64,000 nt of DNA from Bradyrhizobium sp. SZCCT0231. GTDB lineage: Bacteria; Pseudomonadota; Alphaproteobacteria; Rhizobiales; Xanthobacteraceae. The stretch is from NCBI RefSeq assembly GCF_018130245.1, contig NZ_JAFCKP010000006.1, positions 62,001-126,000 on the forward strand, given 5' to 3'. The translations under genes were made by a program, and so were the position numbers. Position 1 is the first letter of the stretch; the number at the start of each line of letters is the position of its first letter. This document shows positions 38,124 through 47,432 of the stretch, piece by piece. Below the pieces are notes generated by a model. That model searched no databases. It saw only the letters and a list, made by a program, of their open reading frames with translations, and was not told the origin of the DNA.

Positions 38124-40247
38124 TCAATCCTGGATCTTGGAGAAATCCGCCACCGCACGCGTGGCGCTGCGGATCTCGTTCAGCAGCTTCAGGCGGTTCT
38201 CGCGCACCTTCGGATCGTCGTCGTTGACGCGGACCTTGTCGAAGAACGCATCGACCGGCGGGCGCAGTTCTGCCATCACGCTCATCGCGGCAGCAAAGTC
38301 CTCCTTGGCGACGGCAGCACGGGCTTCGGCCGTCACTTCATCAATCGCCCGGGCCAGCGCCTTCTCCTCGCCGAGAGTATAGAGAGAGGCATCAGGTGCG
38401 CCGTCGAACAAGCGCTTATCCTTCTTCTCCTCGATCGAGAGGATGTTACTGGCGCGCTTGGTACCTGCCAGCAGATTCTTGCCGTCATCAGTGTCGAGGA
38501 ATTTTCCGAGTGCTTCGACGCGGCGGACGACCGCCACTATTGGATGCCCTTGAACCAACGATCCAGTGTTGAGAACCGCATCGACGAGATCGTAACGCGC
38601 CTTCTGATCTCGCAATTGGACCTTAAGCCGGTCTTCGAAAAAGACCATTAGGTCATCAAGCTTTTCTGCAACTTCCAAGTATTGTTTGCCGTACGAGCGC
38701 TCTAAGTGCCCCCAAGCGACTTCTCGTAAACTAATCTGGGTCTGATTTTCGAGCACAATCCTGATCACGCCCAGCGCCGCTCTCCGCAGCGCATATGGGT
38801 CCTTGCTTCCGGTCGGCTTCTCGTCGATCGCCCAGAACCCAACCAAGGTATCGATCTTGTCGGCAAGCGCCACCGCGACGCTCACCGGATCGGTCGGCAC
38901 GCGATCGGCAGGGCCCTGCGGCTTGTAATGCTCCTCGCAGGCCGCAGCGACGGATGCATCCTCGCCCTGGGCCAGGGCGTAGTATTTGCCCATCAGGCCC
39001 TGCACCTCGGGAAATTCGCCGACGACTTCGGTCAGCAAATCCGCCTTCGCCAGATGCGCGGCCCGCGTCGCCTTGGCGACATCGGCGCCGACCAGCGGCG
39101 CGATCTCGGCGGCAAGCCGCTCGATGCGCTTGATGCGCGCAGCCTGGGTGCCGAGCTTCTCGTGGAACACGATCTGCTCGAACTTCGGCAGCCGGTCCTC
39201 GAGCTTCGTCTTGAGATCCGTCTCGTAGAAGAACTTCGCATCGCTCAGGCGCGCGCGGATGACGCGCTCGTTACCGGCGATGATGGTCTTGCCGCCGTCG
39301 GTCGCCTCGATATTGGCGACCAGGATGAACTTGTTGGCGAGCTTGCCGGTCTTGTCAGTGCTCTTGGGATCGCTGACCACGAAGCACTTCTGGTTATTGC
39401 GGATGGTGGCGCGGATCACTTCGCCCGGAGTCGCCAAAAATTCCGGCTCGAACGAGCCCATCAGCACGACCGGCCATTCGACGAGGCCCGCGACCTCGTC
39501 GAGCAGGTTTGGGTCCTCGACCAGCTCGAACCCTTGCGCGAAGGCGAGCTGCTTGGCGTCGGTGAGGATGGCGTCCTTGCGGCGCTCGGGGTCGAGCACG
39601 ACCTTGGCGTCGAGCAGTTTTGCTTCGTAGTCCTCGAAACGGCGCACAGAGATCGCCGCCGGCGCGAGGAAGCGGTGGCCGTAGGTGGTCTGGCCGCTCT
39701 CGATGCCGTCGACCTCGAACTTCACGACATCGGGCTCTTCGGTCTCGAGCCCGAACGTCGCGGTGATCGCGTGCAGCGGACGCACCCAGTTCAGCGATCC
39801 CGGTTTTCCGGAACGCGCGCCCCAGCGCATCGATTTCGGCCAGGGGAAGGTGCGGATGATGACGGGCAGGATTTCCGCGAGCACGTCGATCGCGTCGCGG
39901 CCGGGCTTTTCGATCAAGCCGATGTAGAAATCACCCTTGGGGTCGCGCTGGATCTTGGCCTCATCCAGCGATTTCAGACCTGTCGCTTTCAGGAACCCCT
40001 GCACGGCCGCATCGGGCGCGCCGACCTTCGGTCCGCGGCGCTCGGTCTTGAGGTCGGGCTGGCGCGCGGGGATGCCGTGCACGGTCAGCGCAAGGCGCCG
40101 CGGCGTCGCAAACGCCTTCGCGCCCTCGTAGACCAGGCCTTCGGCAACCAGCTTGTCGGTGACCATGCGGCGCAAATCGTCGGCCGCCTTCCCTTGCATG
40201 CGCGCGGGGATTTCTTCCGAGAACAGTTCAAGCAAAAGATCGGGCAT
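38124..40247 (-). CDS. glyS: Glycine-tRNA ligase, beta subunit
   Basis: A 707-residue beta subunit of the bacterial heterotetrameric glycyl-tRNA synthetase, which supplies tRNA recognition. It begins [18 protein letters not shown] and contains [51 protein letters not shown] and the C-terminal anticodon-binding part ending in [25 protein letters not shown]. Its start overlaps the last base of glyQ, so the subunits are co-translated. Confidence 0.97.
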   Translation of the reverse strand: MPDLLLELFSEEIPARMQGKAADDLRRMVTDKLVAEGLVYEGAKAFATPRRLALTVHGIPARQPDLKTERRGPKVGAPDAAVQGFLKATGLKSLDEAKIQRDPKGDFYIGLIEKPGRDAIDVLAEILPVIIRTFPWPKSMRWGARSGKPGSLNWVRPLHAITATFGLETEEPDVVKFEVDGIESGQTTYGHRFLAPAAISVRRFEDYEAKLLDAKVVLDPERRKDAILTDAKQLAFAQGFELVEDPNLLDEVAGLVEWPVVLMGSFEPEFLATPGEVIRATIRNNQKCFVVSDPKSTDKTGKLANKFILVANIEATDGGKTIIAGNERVIRARLSDAKFFYETDLKTKLEDRLPKFEQIVFHEKLGTQAARIKRIERLAAEIAPLVGADVAKATRAAHLAKADLLTEVVGEFPEVQGLMGKYYALAQGEDASVAAACEEHYKPQGPADRVPTDPVSVAVALADKIDTLVGFWAIDEKPTGSKDPYALRRAALGVIRIVLENQTQISLREVAWGHLERSYGKQYLEVAEKLDDLMVFFEDRLKVQLRDQKARYDLVDAVLNTGSLVQGHPIVAVVRRVEALGKFLDTDDGKNLLAGTKRASNILSIEEKKDKRLFDGAPDASLYTLGEEKALARAIDEVTAEARAAVAKEDFAAAMSVMAELRPPVDAFFDKVRVNDDDPKVRENRLKLLNEIRSATRAVADFSKIQD

Positions 40248-41185
40248 CAGGCCGCTCCGCCCGCTTCAGTATGGATCCAGGCCTCGCCGCAGGCCTTGGC
40301 CAGCTCGCGCACGCGAAGAATGTAGCTCTGCCGCTCGGTCACGGAAATCACGCCGCGCGCATCGAGCAGGTTGAAGACGTGGCTTGCCTTGATGCACTGG
40401 TCATAGGCCGGCAGCGCCATCAGGTGCTGCTTGCTGTTGCCGCCTTCGCGCCAGCCGGCGTCGAGGTATTTCCTGCAGGCCGCTTCCGCCATCTTGAACT
40501 GCTCGAACAGCATCGCGGTGTCGGCGACTTCAAAGTTGTGCCGCGAATATTCCTGCTCCGCTTGCAGGAAGACGTCGCCATAGGTGACCTTGGCATCGCC
40601 CTCGCGGCCATTGAAGTTGAGGTCGTAGACGCGGTCGACGCCCTGCACATACATCGCGAGGCGCTCGAGGCCATAGGTGAGCTCACCCGCGACCGGGGCG
40701 CATTCGAAGCCGGCGACCTGCTGGAAATAGGTGAACTGGCTCACCTCCATACCGTCGCACCAGCACTCCCAACCGAGTCCCCAGGCGCCCAGCGTCGGGC
40801 TCTCCCAATCGTCCTCGACGAAACGGATGTCGTGCACGGCGGAATCGATGCCGATCGCCGCGAGCGACTTCAGGTACAGCTCCTGCAGGTTCGGCGGCGA
40901 CGGCTTCATGATCACCTGGAACTGGTAGTAGTGCTGCATCCGGTTCGGGTTCTCGCCGTAGCGGCCGTCCTTGGGCCGGCGCGAGGGCTGCACATAGGCC
41001 GCGTTCCACGGCTTTGGCCCGAGCGCGCGCAGCGTGGTCGCCGGATGGAAGGTGCCCGCGCCCATCTCCATGTCGTAGGGCTGCAAGATCACGCAGCCCT
41101 GCTCGGCCCAGAACCGCTGGAGCGCGAGGATGAAGCCCTGGAACGAGCGTTCCGGGCGCATATGGGCGGGCAATGAGGCGTCCAT
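40247..41185 (-). CDS. glyQ: Glycine-tRNA ligase, alpha subunit
   Basis: A 312-residue catalytic subunit of the class II tetrameric glycyl-tRNA synthetase. [55 protein letters not shown] and [22 protein letters not shown] are conserved family blocks. It precedes glyS with a one-base overlap. The upstream region up to 41305 holds the promoter, and beyond it a repeat element begins. Confidence 0.97.
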   Translation of the reverse strand: MDASLPAHMRPERSFQGFILALQRFWAEQGCVILQPYDMEMGAGTFHPATTLRALGPKPWNAAYVQPSRRPKDGRYGENPNRMQHYYQFQVIMKPSPPNLQELYLKSLAAIGIDSAVHDIRFVEDDWESPTLGAWGLGWECWCDGMEVSQFTYFQQVAGFECAPVAGELTYGLERLAMYVQGVDRVYDLNFNGREGDAKVTYGDVFLQAEQEYSRHNFEVADTAMLFEQFKMAEAACRKYLDAGWREGGNSKQHLMALPAYDQCIKASHVFNLLDARGVISVTERQSYILRVRELAKACGEAWIHTEAGGAA

Positions 41186-41304
41186 CGTCAGATCAGGCTC
41201 TCGCGGGGGGTTTTGAATCGCGCGGGACCGTATCGACGGCGGGGATGGGAATCAAGGCGAAGGGGGTGGATTCGGGCCAACAGTCCCTCATCCCGGACGG
41301 TGCG

Positions 41305-41397
41305 GTAGGGTGGGCAAAGCGAAGCGTGCCCACCATCGTCACTACGATTGCGGAAGGGATGGTGGGCACGGCGCAAGAGCGCCTTTGCCCACCCTAC
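41305..41397. repeat. Inverted-repeat intergenic element (GTAGGGTGGGCAAAGC family)
   Basis: GTAGGGTGGGCAAAGCGAAG and GCGCCTTTGCCCACCCTAC are the outer arms, with CGTGCCCACCAT and ATGGTGGGCACG inside. Nearly identical in layout to 48946-49038 and, less well kept, 16058-16150. Confidence 0.9.
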
Positions 41398-41405
41398 GGC
41401 ACTGG

Positions 41406-41597
41406 TTAACCCGGCCGGTAAGCTCCGGTCACGGGGTCGCGCTTCAGCGTCTGGATTTCCCCCATATGGGCGGCCTCGGCGACGCGCGACAGGCGCATCT
41501 CCTCCAGCTCCTGGTTGATCCGGACAGCGGTCTTGTAGGCCCAGCGGACCACGGCAAGCCCGCCCAGGACGCCCGCGAAAGCGACGAACGGCGGCAT
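41406..41597 (-). CDS. Small single-pass membrane protein
   Basis: A 63-residue protein. One hydrophobic N-terminal helix (FVAFAGVLGGLAVVRWAY) is followed by a charged amphipathic stretch, RINQELEEMRLSRVAEAAHM, and a short tail. It is probably a conserved small protein of Bradyrhizobiaceae. It lies between the S49 peptidase and glyQ on the same strand, but the repeat in front of glyQ separates it from that operon. Function unknown. Confidence 0.75.
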   Translation of the reverse strand: MPPFVAFAGVLGGLAVVRWAYKTAVRINQELEEMRLSRVAEAAHMGEIQTLKRDPVTGAYRPG

Positions 41598-41701
41598 CGG
41601 TCGATCCTTGTCTAGTGCTCAGCCCCCACGAGCATTGTCGCGCAGTCGGGGCTATGCCGCAATTGTCTCGCCCCGGACCAAATGGCGCGGGAGGGCCCGG
41701 A

Positions 41702-42610
41702 CTAGAACCCGAATTTAGCCCAAATCGCCCGCGTCTCGACCGCCGAGATCAGCTCGTCCGGCAAGCCGGCCATTGATTCCAGGGCTGAAAGCTGCCCCGC
41801 GCCGGGCGATCTCCGCCCCAAAAGGCCGGAGAGCAGCCCGGTCGGCTGCGCGATCACGGGGGTGAGAACCTTCTCGCCGTAGCGGGCACGAAGAGTTGAG
41901 CGGAGATCGCCGATGCCGTCGGCAAGCCCCAGCGAGATGGCGCTCTCGCCGGCCCAGTATTCGCCCGTGAACAGCGCGTCGTCCGCTCCCTTCAGCCGTG
42001 CGCCGCGGCTCTCCTTGACCAGCGAAATGAAGATCTGGTGGATCTCGCGCTGGATCGCCTTCAGCCTGACGACGTCATCGGGGTTCTCCGGGAGGAACGG
42101 GTCGAGCATCGCCTTGTGCTCGCCTGCCGTGTAGAGGCGCCGCTCGATGCCGAGCCGCTTGATCGCCTCCTGGAAACCAAAACTGCCGCCAACTACGCCG
42201 ATCGAGCCGAGAATCGAGGACGGATCGCAGATGATCTCATCGCCGGCGCAGGCGATCATGTAGCCGCCGGAGGCCGCGACGTCTTCGACGAACACGAGCA
42301 CCGGCAGCTTCTTCTCGGCCGCCAGCTGCTTGATGCGCAGGTAGATCTGGCGCGACTGCACCGGCGAGCCGCCGGGAGAATTGATCACCAGCGCCACGGC
42401 CTTGGCGTGCCGATACGAAAATGCGCGCTCGAGCACCCGCGCGACGCCGGCAAGCGTCAGGCCGGGGCGCAGCGGCGTCACCGCACCGATCACGCCTGAC
42501 AGCCGCACCACCGGCACGACTGCCGTGCCCGGCCGAAAGCGCGCCGGCAGATATTGCATGAGCTTGTCGGCAAGGCCGGAACTCTCTCGATCGTTCAATT
42601 GCTCGGCCAT
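41702..42610 (-). CDS. S49 family (SppA-like) signal peptide peptidase
   Basis: A 302-residue S49 serine protease that degrades cleaved signal peptides or membrane proteins. The nucleophile is probably Ser114 in DVAASGGYMIACAGDEI, and the general-base lysine Lys166 in YTAGEHKAMLDPF; the order matches short SppA/SohB-type enzymes. INSPGGSPVQSRQIY is the conserved substrate-binding stretch. No strong N-terminal membrane helix is visible, so it may be peripheral. The next gene upstream is divergent. Confidence 0.92.
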   Translation of the reverse strand: MAEQLNDRESSGLADKLMQYLPARFRPGTAVVPVVRLSGVIGAVTPLRPGLTLAGVARVLERAFSYRHAKAVALVINSPGGSPVQSRQIYLRIKQLAAEKKLPVLVFVEDVAASGGYMIACAGDEIICDPSSILGSIGVVGGSFGFQEAIKRLGIERRLYTAGEHKAMLDPFLPENPDDVVRLKAIQREIHQIFISLVKESRGARLKGADDALFTGEYWAGESAISLGLADGIGDLRSTLRARYGEKVLTPVIAQPTGLLSGLLGRRSPGAGQLSALESMAGLPDELISAVETRAIWAKFGF

Positions 42611-42721
42611 GCCGTTACCTCTGATTAACCATTTCTTATCACGCGAGTGTCATTGGAAGTGCCTGGAACGTGTTTTGCGATTTCCCGTTGGGAAGCTGCA
42701 ATAGGCGGCGGAGGAAACGCC

Positions 42722-42820
42722 ATGAAGATCTATCTGCTGATGCTGCTGATCGGTGCGCTTTTCACGGCGATTCGCTTTACGTCCCCGCAAGAGCAGCAGA
42801 CGGAATCGCTTCCGCAGTAA
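42722..42820 (+). CDS. Putative 32-residue membrane peptide
   Basis: A short frame begins ATG at 42722 behind an excellent ribosome site (GGCGGAGGAAACGCC). It encodes a hydrophobic helix, MKIYLLMLLIGALFTAIRFT, and a polar tail SPQEQQTESLPQ, ending TAA. The strong ribosome site, clean hydrophobic helix and position in a divergent promoter gap support expression. Function unknown. Confidence 0.6.
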   Translation: MKIYLLMLLIGALFTAIRFTSPQEQQTESLPQ

Positions 42821-42824
42821 GCCG

Positions 42825-43589
42825 TCACGGCTCCGCCAGCGGCAACGCCGCCCTCCCCTTCAGAATATCCCTCACCTCTTTTTTTGGCACGTTTGACTCT
42901 TCGCTAAGCATGAGGCCCGGCAGCAATCGTGTCGGAGCCCGGCCGCCTTTGACTGCGCGCACCAGCACGCGGATCGCGGGCTTTCCCGCTTCGCCATGAA
43001 CCGGCAGGATCGCGAGACTGCCGAAGCCGCGTGACAGCGCTGCCATGACATCGGCTAGGCCGTCCGCGCGCCAGATCAGAGTCAGCACGCCGTTCGATCG
43101 GAGGATGCGCCGCGCTGCATGCACCCACGCATGCAGGGTCTCCTCCGTCGCCACATGGGCGGTGTGACGCGCCGGATCCGGCGAGCCGCGATGCCGGGCC
43201 GGATCGTTGAACGGCGGATTCATCAAGACCACGTCGAAGCTGTCGGGCGACAGCCCGTTTGACGCAAAGGCCTGCGCCTCGGCCGTGACGTCGAGCACGA
43301 TCGTCTCGGCGGAAATCGCATTCGCCGCCGCGTTGCCGCGCGCGAGCTCGGCCAGCTCCGGATCGATCTCGACCAGGCTGAGCCTGATCCCGGCGACGCG
43401 CCGGGCCAGCGCCAGTCCGGCCGTGCCGACGCCGGCGCCGAAATCGACCACGCGGTCCCCCGTCTTGGCGTCGGTCGCCGCTGCAAGCAGGATGGCGTCA
43501 TGCCCGGCGCGATGGCCGGATCGCTTCTGCATCAAGCGCAACTGCCCGCCGAGAAAGGCGTCCTCGGTAATATCTGCGGCCTCAATCAT
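42825..43589 (-). CDS. Adenine-N6 methyltransferase (TrmN6-like, tRNA-modifying)
   Basis: A 254-residue SAM-dependent methyltransferase related to tRNA1(Val) A37 N6-methyltransferase. LGGQLRLMQKRSGHRAGHDAILLAA precedes the SAM motif VVDFGAGVGTAGLALARRV. The catalytic NPPF box is in FDVVLMNPPFNDPARHRGSPD, the amino-methyltransferase type. The ATG at 43589 sits inside the 3' end of the DUF2007 gene, an 8-base overlap. RNA or other target is inferred from the family. Confidence 0.85.
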   Translation of the reverse strand: MIEAADITEDAFLGGQLRLMQKRSGHRAGHDAILLAAATDAKTGDRVVDFGAGVGTAGLALARRVAGIRLSLVEIDPELAELARGNAAANAISAETIVLDVTAEAQAFASNGLSPDSFDVVLMNPPFNDPARHRGSPDPARHTAHVATEETLHAWVHAARRILRSNGVLTLIWRADGLADVMAALSRGFGSLAILPVHGEAGKPAIRVLVRAVKGGRAPTRLLPGLMLSEESNVPKKEVRDILKGRAALPLAEP

Positions 43590-43809
43590 CGCCGCGCAGT
43601 TCGTGGCTGAGGCCGGCTGCGGTGAGGAGCTCCCGAGCCTCCTGGGCGTCGTCCTCATGAACCAGGATCCGCCGCGGCAATATGCCGAGCGAACCCTCGA
43701 TGATGCTCATGTTCTGGTCCAGCACCAGATGATGGATGTTGGCACCGTCGAGCAGCGCGCCGATCGCCGACACCAGCACCATATCGTTGGTCCGAACCAG
43801 TTCACGCAA
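43582..43809 (-). CDS. DUF2007 protein
   Basis: A 75-residue protein: RELVRTNDMVLVSAIGALLD, then GANIHHLVLDQNMSIIEGS and RRILVHEDDAQEARELLTAAG. This is the DUF2007 fold, thought to be a PII-like small signalling domain. The start chosen is a TTG at 43809, nine bases after an AGGAG; it gives the family's usual (M)RELVRTND beginning. The frame is open to an ATG at 43854, which would add 15 unconserved residues. It is coupled to the methyltransferase gene by overlap. Confidence 0.85.
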   Translation of the reverse strand: MRELVRTNDMVLVSAIGALLDGANIHHLVLDQNMSIIEGSLGILPRRILVHEDDAQEARELLTAAGLSHELRGDD

Positions 43810-43942
43810 AACGCAGATCTCCTGCCTGAGGGTGGCTAAAGCGGCAAATGTCAATGGTTCCGCGGGCCTTGCCGCATCCGCCGCCAGTTTCTATTGTATT
43901 TCCATCAGAATAGCCCTTCCGGGGCAAATATTGGAGACCGGC

Positions 43943-44950
43943 GTGGCCGTCATCGTACCTTTCGAAACTCCCGGCGCGTCGATCGAAGAGCTGGTTGCCC
44001 TTGTCGCCCCTGACATGGAGCGCGTCAACGCCACGATCCTGTCGCGGACCGGTTCGGACGTGACCATGATCCCCGAAGTGGCCAACCACCTGATCTCCTC
44101 CGGCGGCAAGCGCCTGCGCCCGATGCTGACCCTCGCCATGGCCAACCTCGCCGGCTATACCGGCGACGGCCATATCAAGCTCGCGGCCAGCGTCGAGTTC
44201 ATGCATACCGCCACCCTGCTCCACGACGACGTCGTCGACGAGAGCGAGATGCGCCGCGGCAAGCTCTCGGCGCGCATGCTCTGGGGCAACGAGGCGAGCG
44301 TCTTGGTCGGTGACTTCCTGCTCGGCCAGGCCTTCCGCATGATGGTCGAGGTCGGCTCGCTGCGCGCGCTCGACATCCTCTCCGCGGCCGCCGCCACCAT
44401 CGCCGAGGGCGAGGTGATGCAGCTCGCCGCAGCCAAGAACACCGCGACCACCGAGGACGAATATCTCGCCGTGATCCGCGGCAAGACCGCCGAGCTGTTT
44501 GCCGCCGCCTGCGAGGTCGGCCCCGTCATCGCCAACCGCCCGAAGGCGGAGCAGACCGCCTGCCGCTCGGTCGGCATGAATCTCGGCATCGCCTTCCAGC
44601 TCGTCGACGACGTGCTCGACTATGGCGGCAAGAGCGCCAAGCTCGGCAAGAACACCGGCGACGATTTCCGCGAAGGCAAGATCACCCTGCCGGTCGTGCT
44701 CGCCTTCCGCCGCGGCAACGACACCGAGCGCGCGTTCTGGATCCGGGCGCTGGAGCGCGGCGAGATCGGCGACAGCGACCTCGATCACGCCATCGGGTTG
44801 ATGAACAAGCATCGCGCGCTCGAGGATACGCTGAGCCGCGCCCAGCACTACGGCGACATGGCCGTCGACGCACTCGCGCTGTTCCCGCCCTCGCCGATGA
44901 AGAGCGCGCTGGAACAGGTCGTGGCGTTCTGCCTGGCGCGGTCGCACTAG
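43943..44950 (+). CDS. ispB: Polyprenyl (octa/decaprenyl) diphosphate synthase
   Basis: A 335-residue trans-isoprenyl diphosphate synthase that makes the ubiquinone side chain from farnesyl diphosphate and IPP. The first aspartate-rich motif is in TATLLHDDVVDESEMRRG and the second in AFQLVDDVLDYGG. GGKRLRPMLTLA is the diphosphate-binding block. Chain length cannot be read reliably; Q10 is usual in these bacteria. The GTG at 43943 follows GGAG and begins MAVIVPFETPG. It is divergent from the DUF2007-methyltransferase pair. Confidence 0.92.
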   Translation: MAVIVPFETPGASIEELVALVAPDMERVNATILSRTGSDVTMIPEVANHLISSGGKRLRPMLTLAMANLAGYTGDGHIKLAASVEFMHTATLLHDDVVDESEMRRGKLSARMLWGNEASVLVGDFLLGQAFRMMVEVGSLRALDILSAAAATIAEGEVMQLAAAKNTATTEDEYLAVIRGKTAELFAAACEVGPVIANRPKAEQTACRSVGMNLGIAFQLVDDVLDYGGKSAKLGKNTGDDFREGKITLPVVLAFRRGNDTERAFWIRALERGEIGDSDLDHAIGLMNKHRALEDTLSRAQHYGDMAVDALALFPPSPMKSALEQVVAFCLARSH

Positions 44951-45061
44951 GCGCGGCTGACTCTCTCCGATTCCGCACTACTGCCGGCCCCGTCATCCCC
45001 GCGCAACGGCGAAGCCGTTGTCGCTGGAGGCGTGAGTGGCGCGATGCCAAGCATCGCGCCG

Positions 45062-45118
45062 CGAGCCTCGAAGGATGTACGGCCGGGATGCAGCCGGGCC
45101 GTCGCCCTTCGAGGCTCG
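45062..45118. repeat. Palindromic element (CGAGCCTCGAAGG family)
   Basis: CGAGCCTCGAAGG and CCTTCGAGGCTCG form 13-base perfect arms around a 31-base middle. It is the first of three repeat elements that fill the 658-base gap 44951-45608, in which no gene was found. Confidence 0.8.
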
Positions 45119-45177
45119 TCGAAAAGACGAGCACCTCAGGGTGACGGCGATAGATAGGTGCGCGCTGCATCAACACC

Positions 45178-45292
45178 GTCTTTGCGAGCCAACGGGTCCG
45201 CGCGTAGCGCGGCCCGATGACAGGCTCCGCGAAGCAATCCAGAATCCCTCCGCGGAGACAGTCTTGATTGCTTCGCTGCGCTCGCAGTGACG
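45178..45292. repeat. Palindromic intergenic element (GCGAAGCAATCC family)
   Basis: GTCTTTGCGAGCC..GCGAAGCAATCCAGAAT on the left and TTGATTGCTTCGCTGCGCTCGCAGTGAC on the right. A longer form of the element at 12378-12455, with an inserted GTCCGCGCGTAGCGCGGCCCG segment in the left half. Confidence 0.82.
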
Positions 45293-45324
45293 GAGTTTGG
45301 GGACGCGGCGGCGTACTCCGTCTC

Positions 45325-45455
45325 GTGTCCCGGACGCGCTGCAGCGTGAAACGCTGCTGCGCTGAGCCGGGACCCATGTGGCACCTGACGACCGGCGACA
45401 TGGGCCCCGGCTCTGCAGCGCACCGCCAAGAGGCGCTGCGCTGCGTCCGGGGCAC
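45325..45455. repeat. Inverted-repeat element (GTGTCCCGGACGCGCTGCAGCG family)
   Basis: GTGTCCCGGACGCGCTGCAGCG on the left and CGCTGCGTCCGGGGCAC on the right, with GGGACCCATG/CATGGGCCCC inside. It is related in its end sequence to the element at 8383-8536. Confidence 0.78.
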
Positions 45456-45564
45456 GCGAGAGCGGTTCGGCAAATACACTGCATTCTCACTCGCCAAAGC
45501 TCCTTTTCTCCGCCGACCCGGCCTTCGCATTCCCACCGCCCACGCCACCCGCACCCGGCCTATC

Positions 45565-45591
45565 CAGTAACTTGCATTTTGCAAGTAACTG
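45565..45591 (+). promoter_or_regulatory. Operator palindrome of the HxlR-type regulator
   Basis: CAGTAACTTGCA-TTT-TGCAAGTAACTG: 12-base arms with one mismatched pair around TTT, ending 17 bases before the regulator's ATG. HxlR-family regulators bind this kind of spaced palindrome over their own promoters, so autoregulation of the following operon is likely. Confidence 0.75.
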
Positions 45592-45608
45592 ACCTAGCCT
45601 TCCCTCCC

Positions 45609-46124
45609 ATGCAGCCCAAATCCCCCTCCATCCTGGAATGCCCCGTTGGCCGCGCCGTGGAGACGGTCGGCGAATGGTGGAGCATCTTGATCCTGCGGGA
45701 TGCCTTCCAGGGGGCGACGAAGTTCGACGAGTTTTCTCAAAGCCTCGGGATCGCGCCGAACATCCTGTCGCGGCGGCTTGCGCATCTCGTCGAGAGCGGC
45801 ATGTTCGTCCGCCGCCGCTATCAGGAGCGGCCACCGCGCTACGAATATGTGCTGACGGACAAGGCACGGGACTTCTTCCCGGTCATCGTCGCGCTGCTCG
45901 CCTGGGGCAACAAGCATCTCGCACCCAAAGGTGAATCCATCCTGCTGGCGAACCGGAGCGACGCTCGCCCGCTCAATCCGGTCGTGGTCGACACCGCCGA
46001 CATGCGCCCGATCACGCTCGCCAACACGGTCGCCATTCCCGGTCCCCGCGCCAGCCGCGGCATGCGCGCGCGGCTTGCCTCGCTCAGGGCCATGAACCCG
46101 GCCGTCGCGCCGGCTGGAGATTGA
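45609..46124 (+). CDS. HxlR/MarR-like winged-helix transcriptional regulator
   Basis: A 171-residue HxlR-family regulator. ILECPVGRAVETVGEWWSILILRDAFQGATKFDEF then LGIAPNILSRRLAHLVESGMF and RRYQERPPRYEYVLTDKARDF are the family's winged helix-turn-helix. The single N-terminal Cys11 sits where HypR, YodB and QorR relatives sense electrophiles or disulfide stress. A C-terminal extension of about 60 residues is unassigned. A strong palindrome lies just upstream. It heads an operon with the ketoacyl synthase (one base between stop and start), a LysE exporter and a hydrolase. Confidence 0.92.
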   Translation: MQPKSPSILECPVGRAVETVGEWWSILILRDAFQGATKFDEFSQSLGIAPNILSRRLAHLVESGMFVRRRYQERPPRYEYVLTDKARDFFPVIVALLAWGNKHLAPKGESILLANRSDARPLNPVVVDTADMRPITLANTVAIPGPRASRGMRARLASLRAMNPAVAPAGD

Positions 46125-46125
46125 C

Positions 46126-47388
46126 ATGCGTCGTATCGTCGTGACGGGAATGGGCGCGGTGTCGCCGCTGGCCTGTGGTGTCGAGCTATCCTGGCGGCGG
46201 CTGCTCGCCGGCCAAAGCGGGCTGCGGCCTCTGCCGGAATGGGCGCAGGCGCTTCCCGCACGCATCGCCGGTCTCGTGCCCGACAAGGCCGATGATGCCG
46301 AGGGCGGCTTCGACCCGGCGCAGGCCGTGGCGCCAAAGGACCAGCGCAAGATGGACCGCTTCATCCTGTTCGCGCTGCTCGCCACCGCAGAAGCCGTCGC
46401 GCAGGCCAAATGGACGCCGCAGGATGCAGCCGCGCTGGAACGTACAGCGACGATCATCGCCTCCGGCGTCGGCGGCTTTCCTGCAATGGCGGAAGCCGTG
46501 CGCATCACCGAGCAGCGCGGCGCGCGCCGGCTGTCGCCGTTCACGATCCCCTCGTTCCTCGCCAATCTCGCCGCCGGCCACGTCTCGATCAAATACGGCT
46601 ACAAGGGAGCGCTGGGCACGCCCGTCACGGCCTGCGCGGCCGGCGTGCAGGCGATCGGCGATGCCGCGCGCATGATCCGCGCCGGCGAAGCCGATGTCGC
46701 GATCTGCGGCGGCGCGGAAGCCTGCATCGATATCGTCAGCCTCGGTGGCTTTGCCGCGGCGCGCGCGCTGTCGAGCGGCTTCAACGACGAGCCCGCACGC
46801 GCCTCGCGTCCGTTCGATCGCGACCGCGACGGCTTTGTCATGGGCGAAGGTGCCGGCATCCTGGTGATCGAGGCGCTGGAGCATGCACTGGCGCGCGGTG
46901 CGACGCCGATCGCGGAGATCGTCGGCTACGGCACGACCGCGGACGCCTATCACATGACATCGGGTCCACCGGATGGCGATGGTGCCCGCCGCGCCATGGA
47001 GATCGCGCTCAGGCAAGCCAACCTTGCGCCCGCGGATTTGCAGCACCTGAACGCGCATGCGACCTCGACACCGGCTGGCGACGAGAGCGAACTCGGCGCA
47101 ATCGCGGCGTTGTTCGGCCGCAACCGCGGCATTGCCGTGAGCGCGACCAAATCGGCTACCGGCCACCTGCTCGGCGCCGCCGGCGGGCTGGAAGCGATCT
47201 TCACCGTGCTCGCTCTGCGCGACCAGATCGCGCCGCCGACGCTCAATCTCGAAAATCCGGATTCCGGCGCAGACGGCATCGACATCGTCGCCGATGCAGC
47301 GCGGCCGATGCCGATGCAGCATGCCATCTCCAACGGATTCGGCTTCGGCGGGGTGAATGCCAGCGTGATCTTCCGCCGGATGGGCTGA
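46126..47388 (+). CDS. Beta-ketoacyl-ACP synthase II-like (FabF family)
   Basis: A 420-residue condensing enzyme. The catalytic triad is present: Cys170 in GTPVTACAAGVQAIGDAARMI, one His in HLNAHATSTPAGDESELGAI, and the second in KSATGHLLGAAGGLEA. It decarboxylates malonyl-ACP and extends an acyl chain. It is not next to acpP or fabG and is controlled by its own HxlR regulator, so it is probably an accessory FabF and not the housekeeping copy. It starts one base after the regulator's stop. Confidence 0.92.
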   Translation: MRRIVVTGMGAVSPLACGVELSWRRLLAGQSGLRPLPEWAQALPARIAGLVPDKADDAEGGFDPAQAVAPKDQRKMDRFILFALLATAEAVAQAKWTPQDAAALERTATIIASGVGGFPAMAEAVRITEQRGARRLSPFTIPSFLANLAAGHVSIKYGYKGALGTPVTACAAGVQAIGDAARMIRAGEADVAICGGAEACIDIVSLGGFAAARALSSGFNDEPARASRPFDRDRDGFVMGEGAGILVIEALEHALARGATPIAEIVGYGTTADAYHMTSGPPDGDGARRAMEIALRQANLAPADLQHLNAHATSTPAGDESELGAIAALFGRNRGIAVSATKSATGHLLGAAGGLEAIFTVLALRDQIAPPTLNLENPDSGADGIDIVADAARPMPMQHAISNGFGFGGVNASVIFRRMG

Positions 47389-47432
47389 ACGAGAGGCCTT
47401 GCAATCGCCGCTCGCTCGGCTACGAAAACAGG

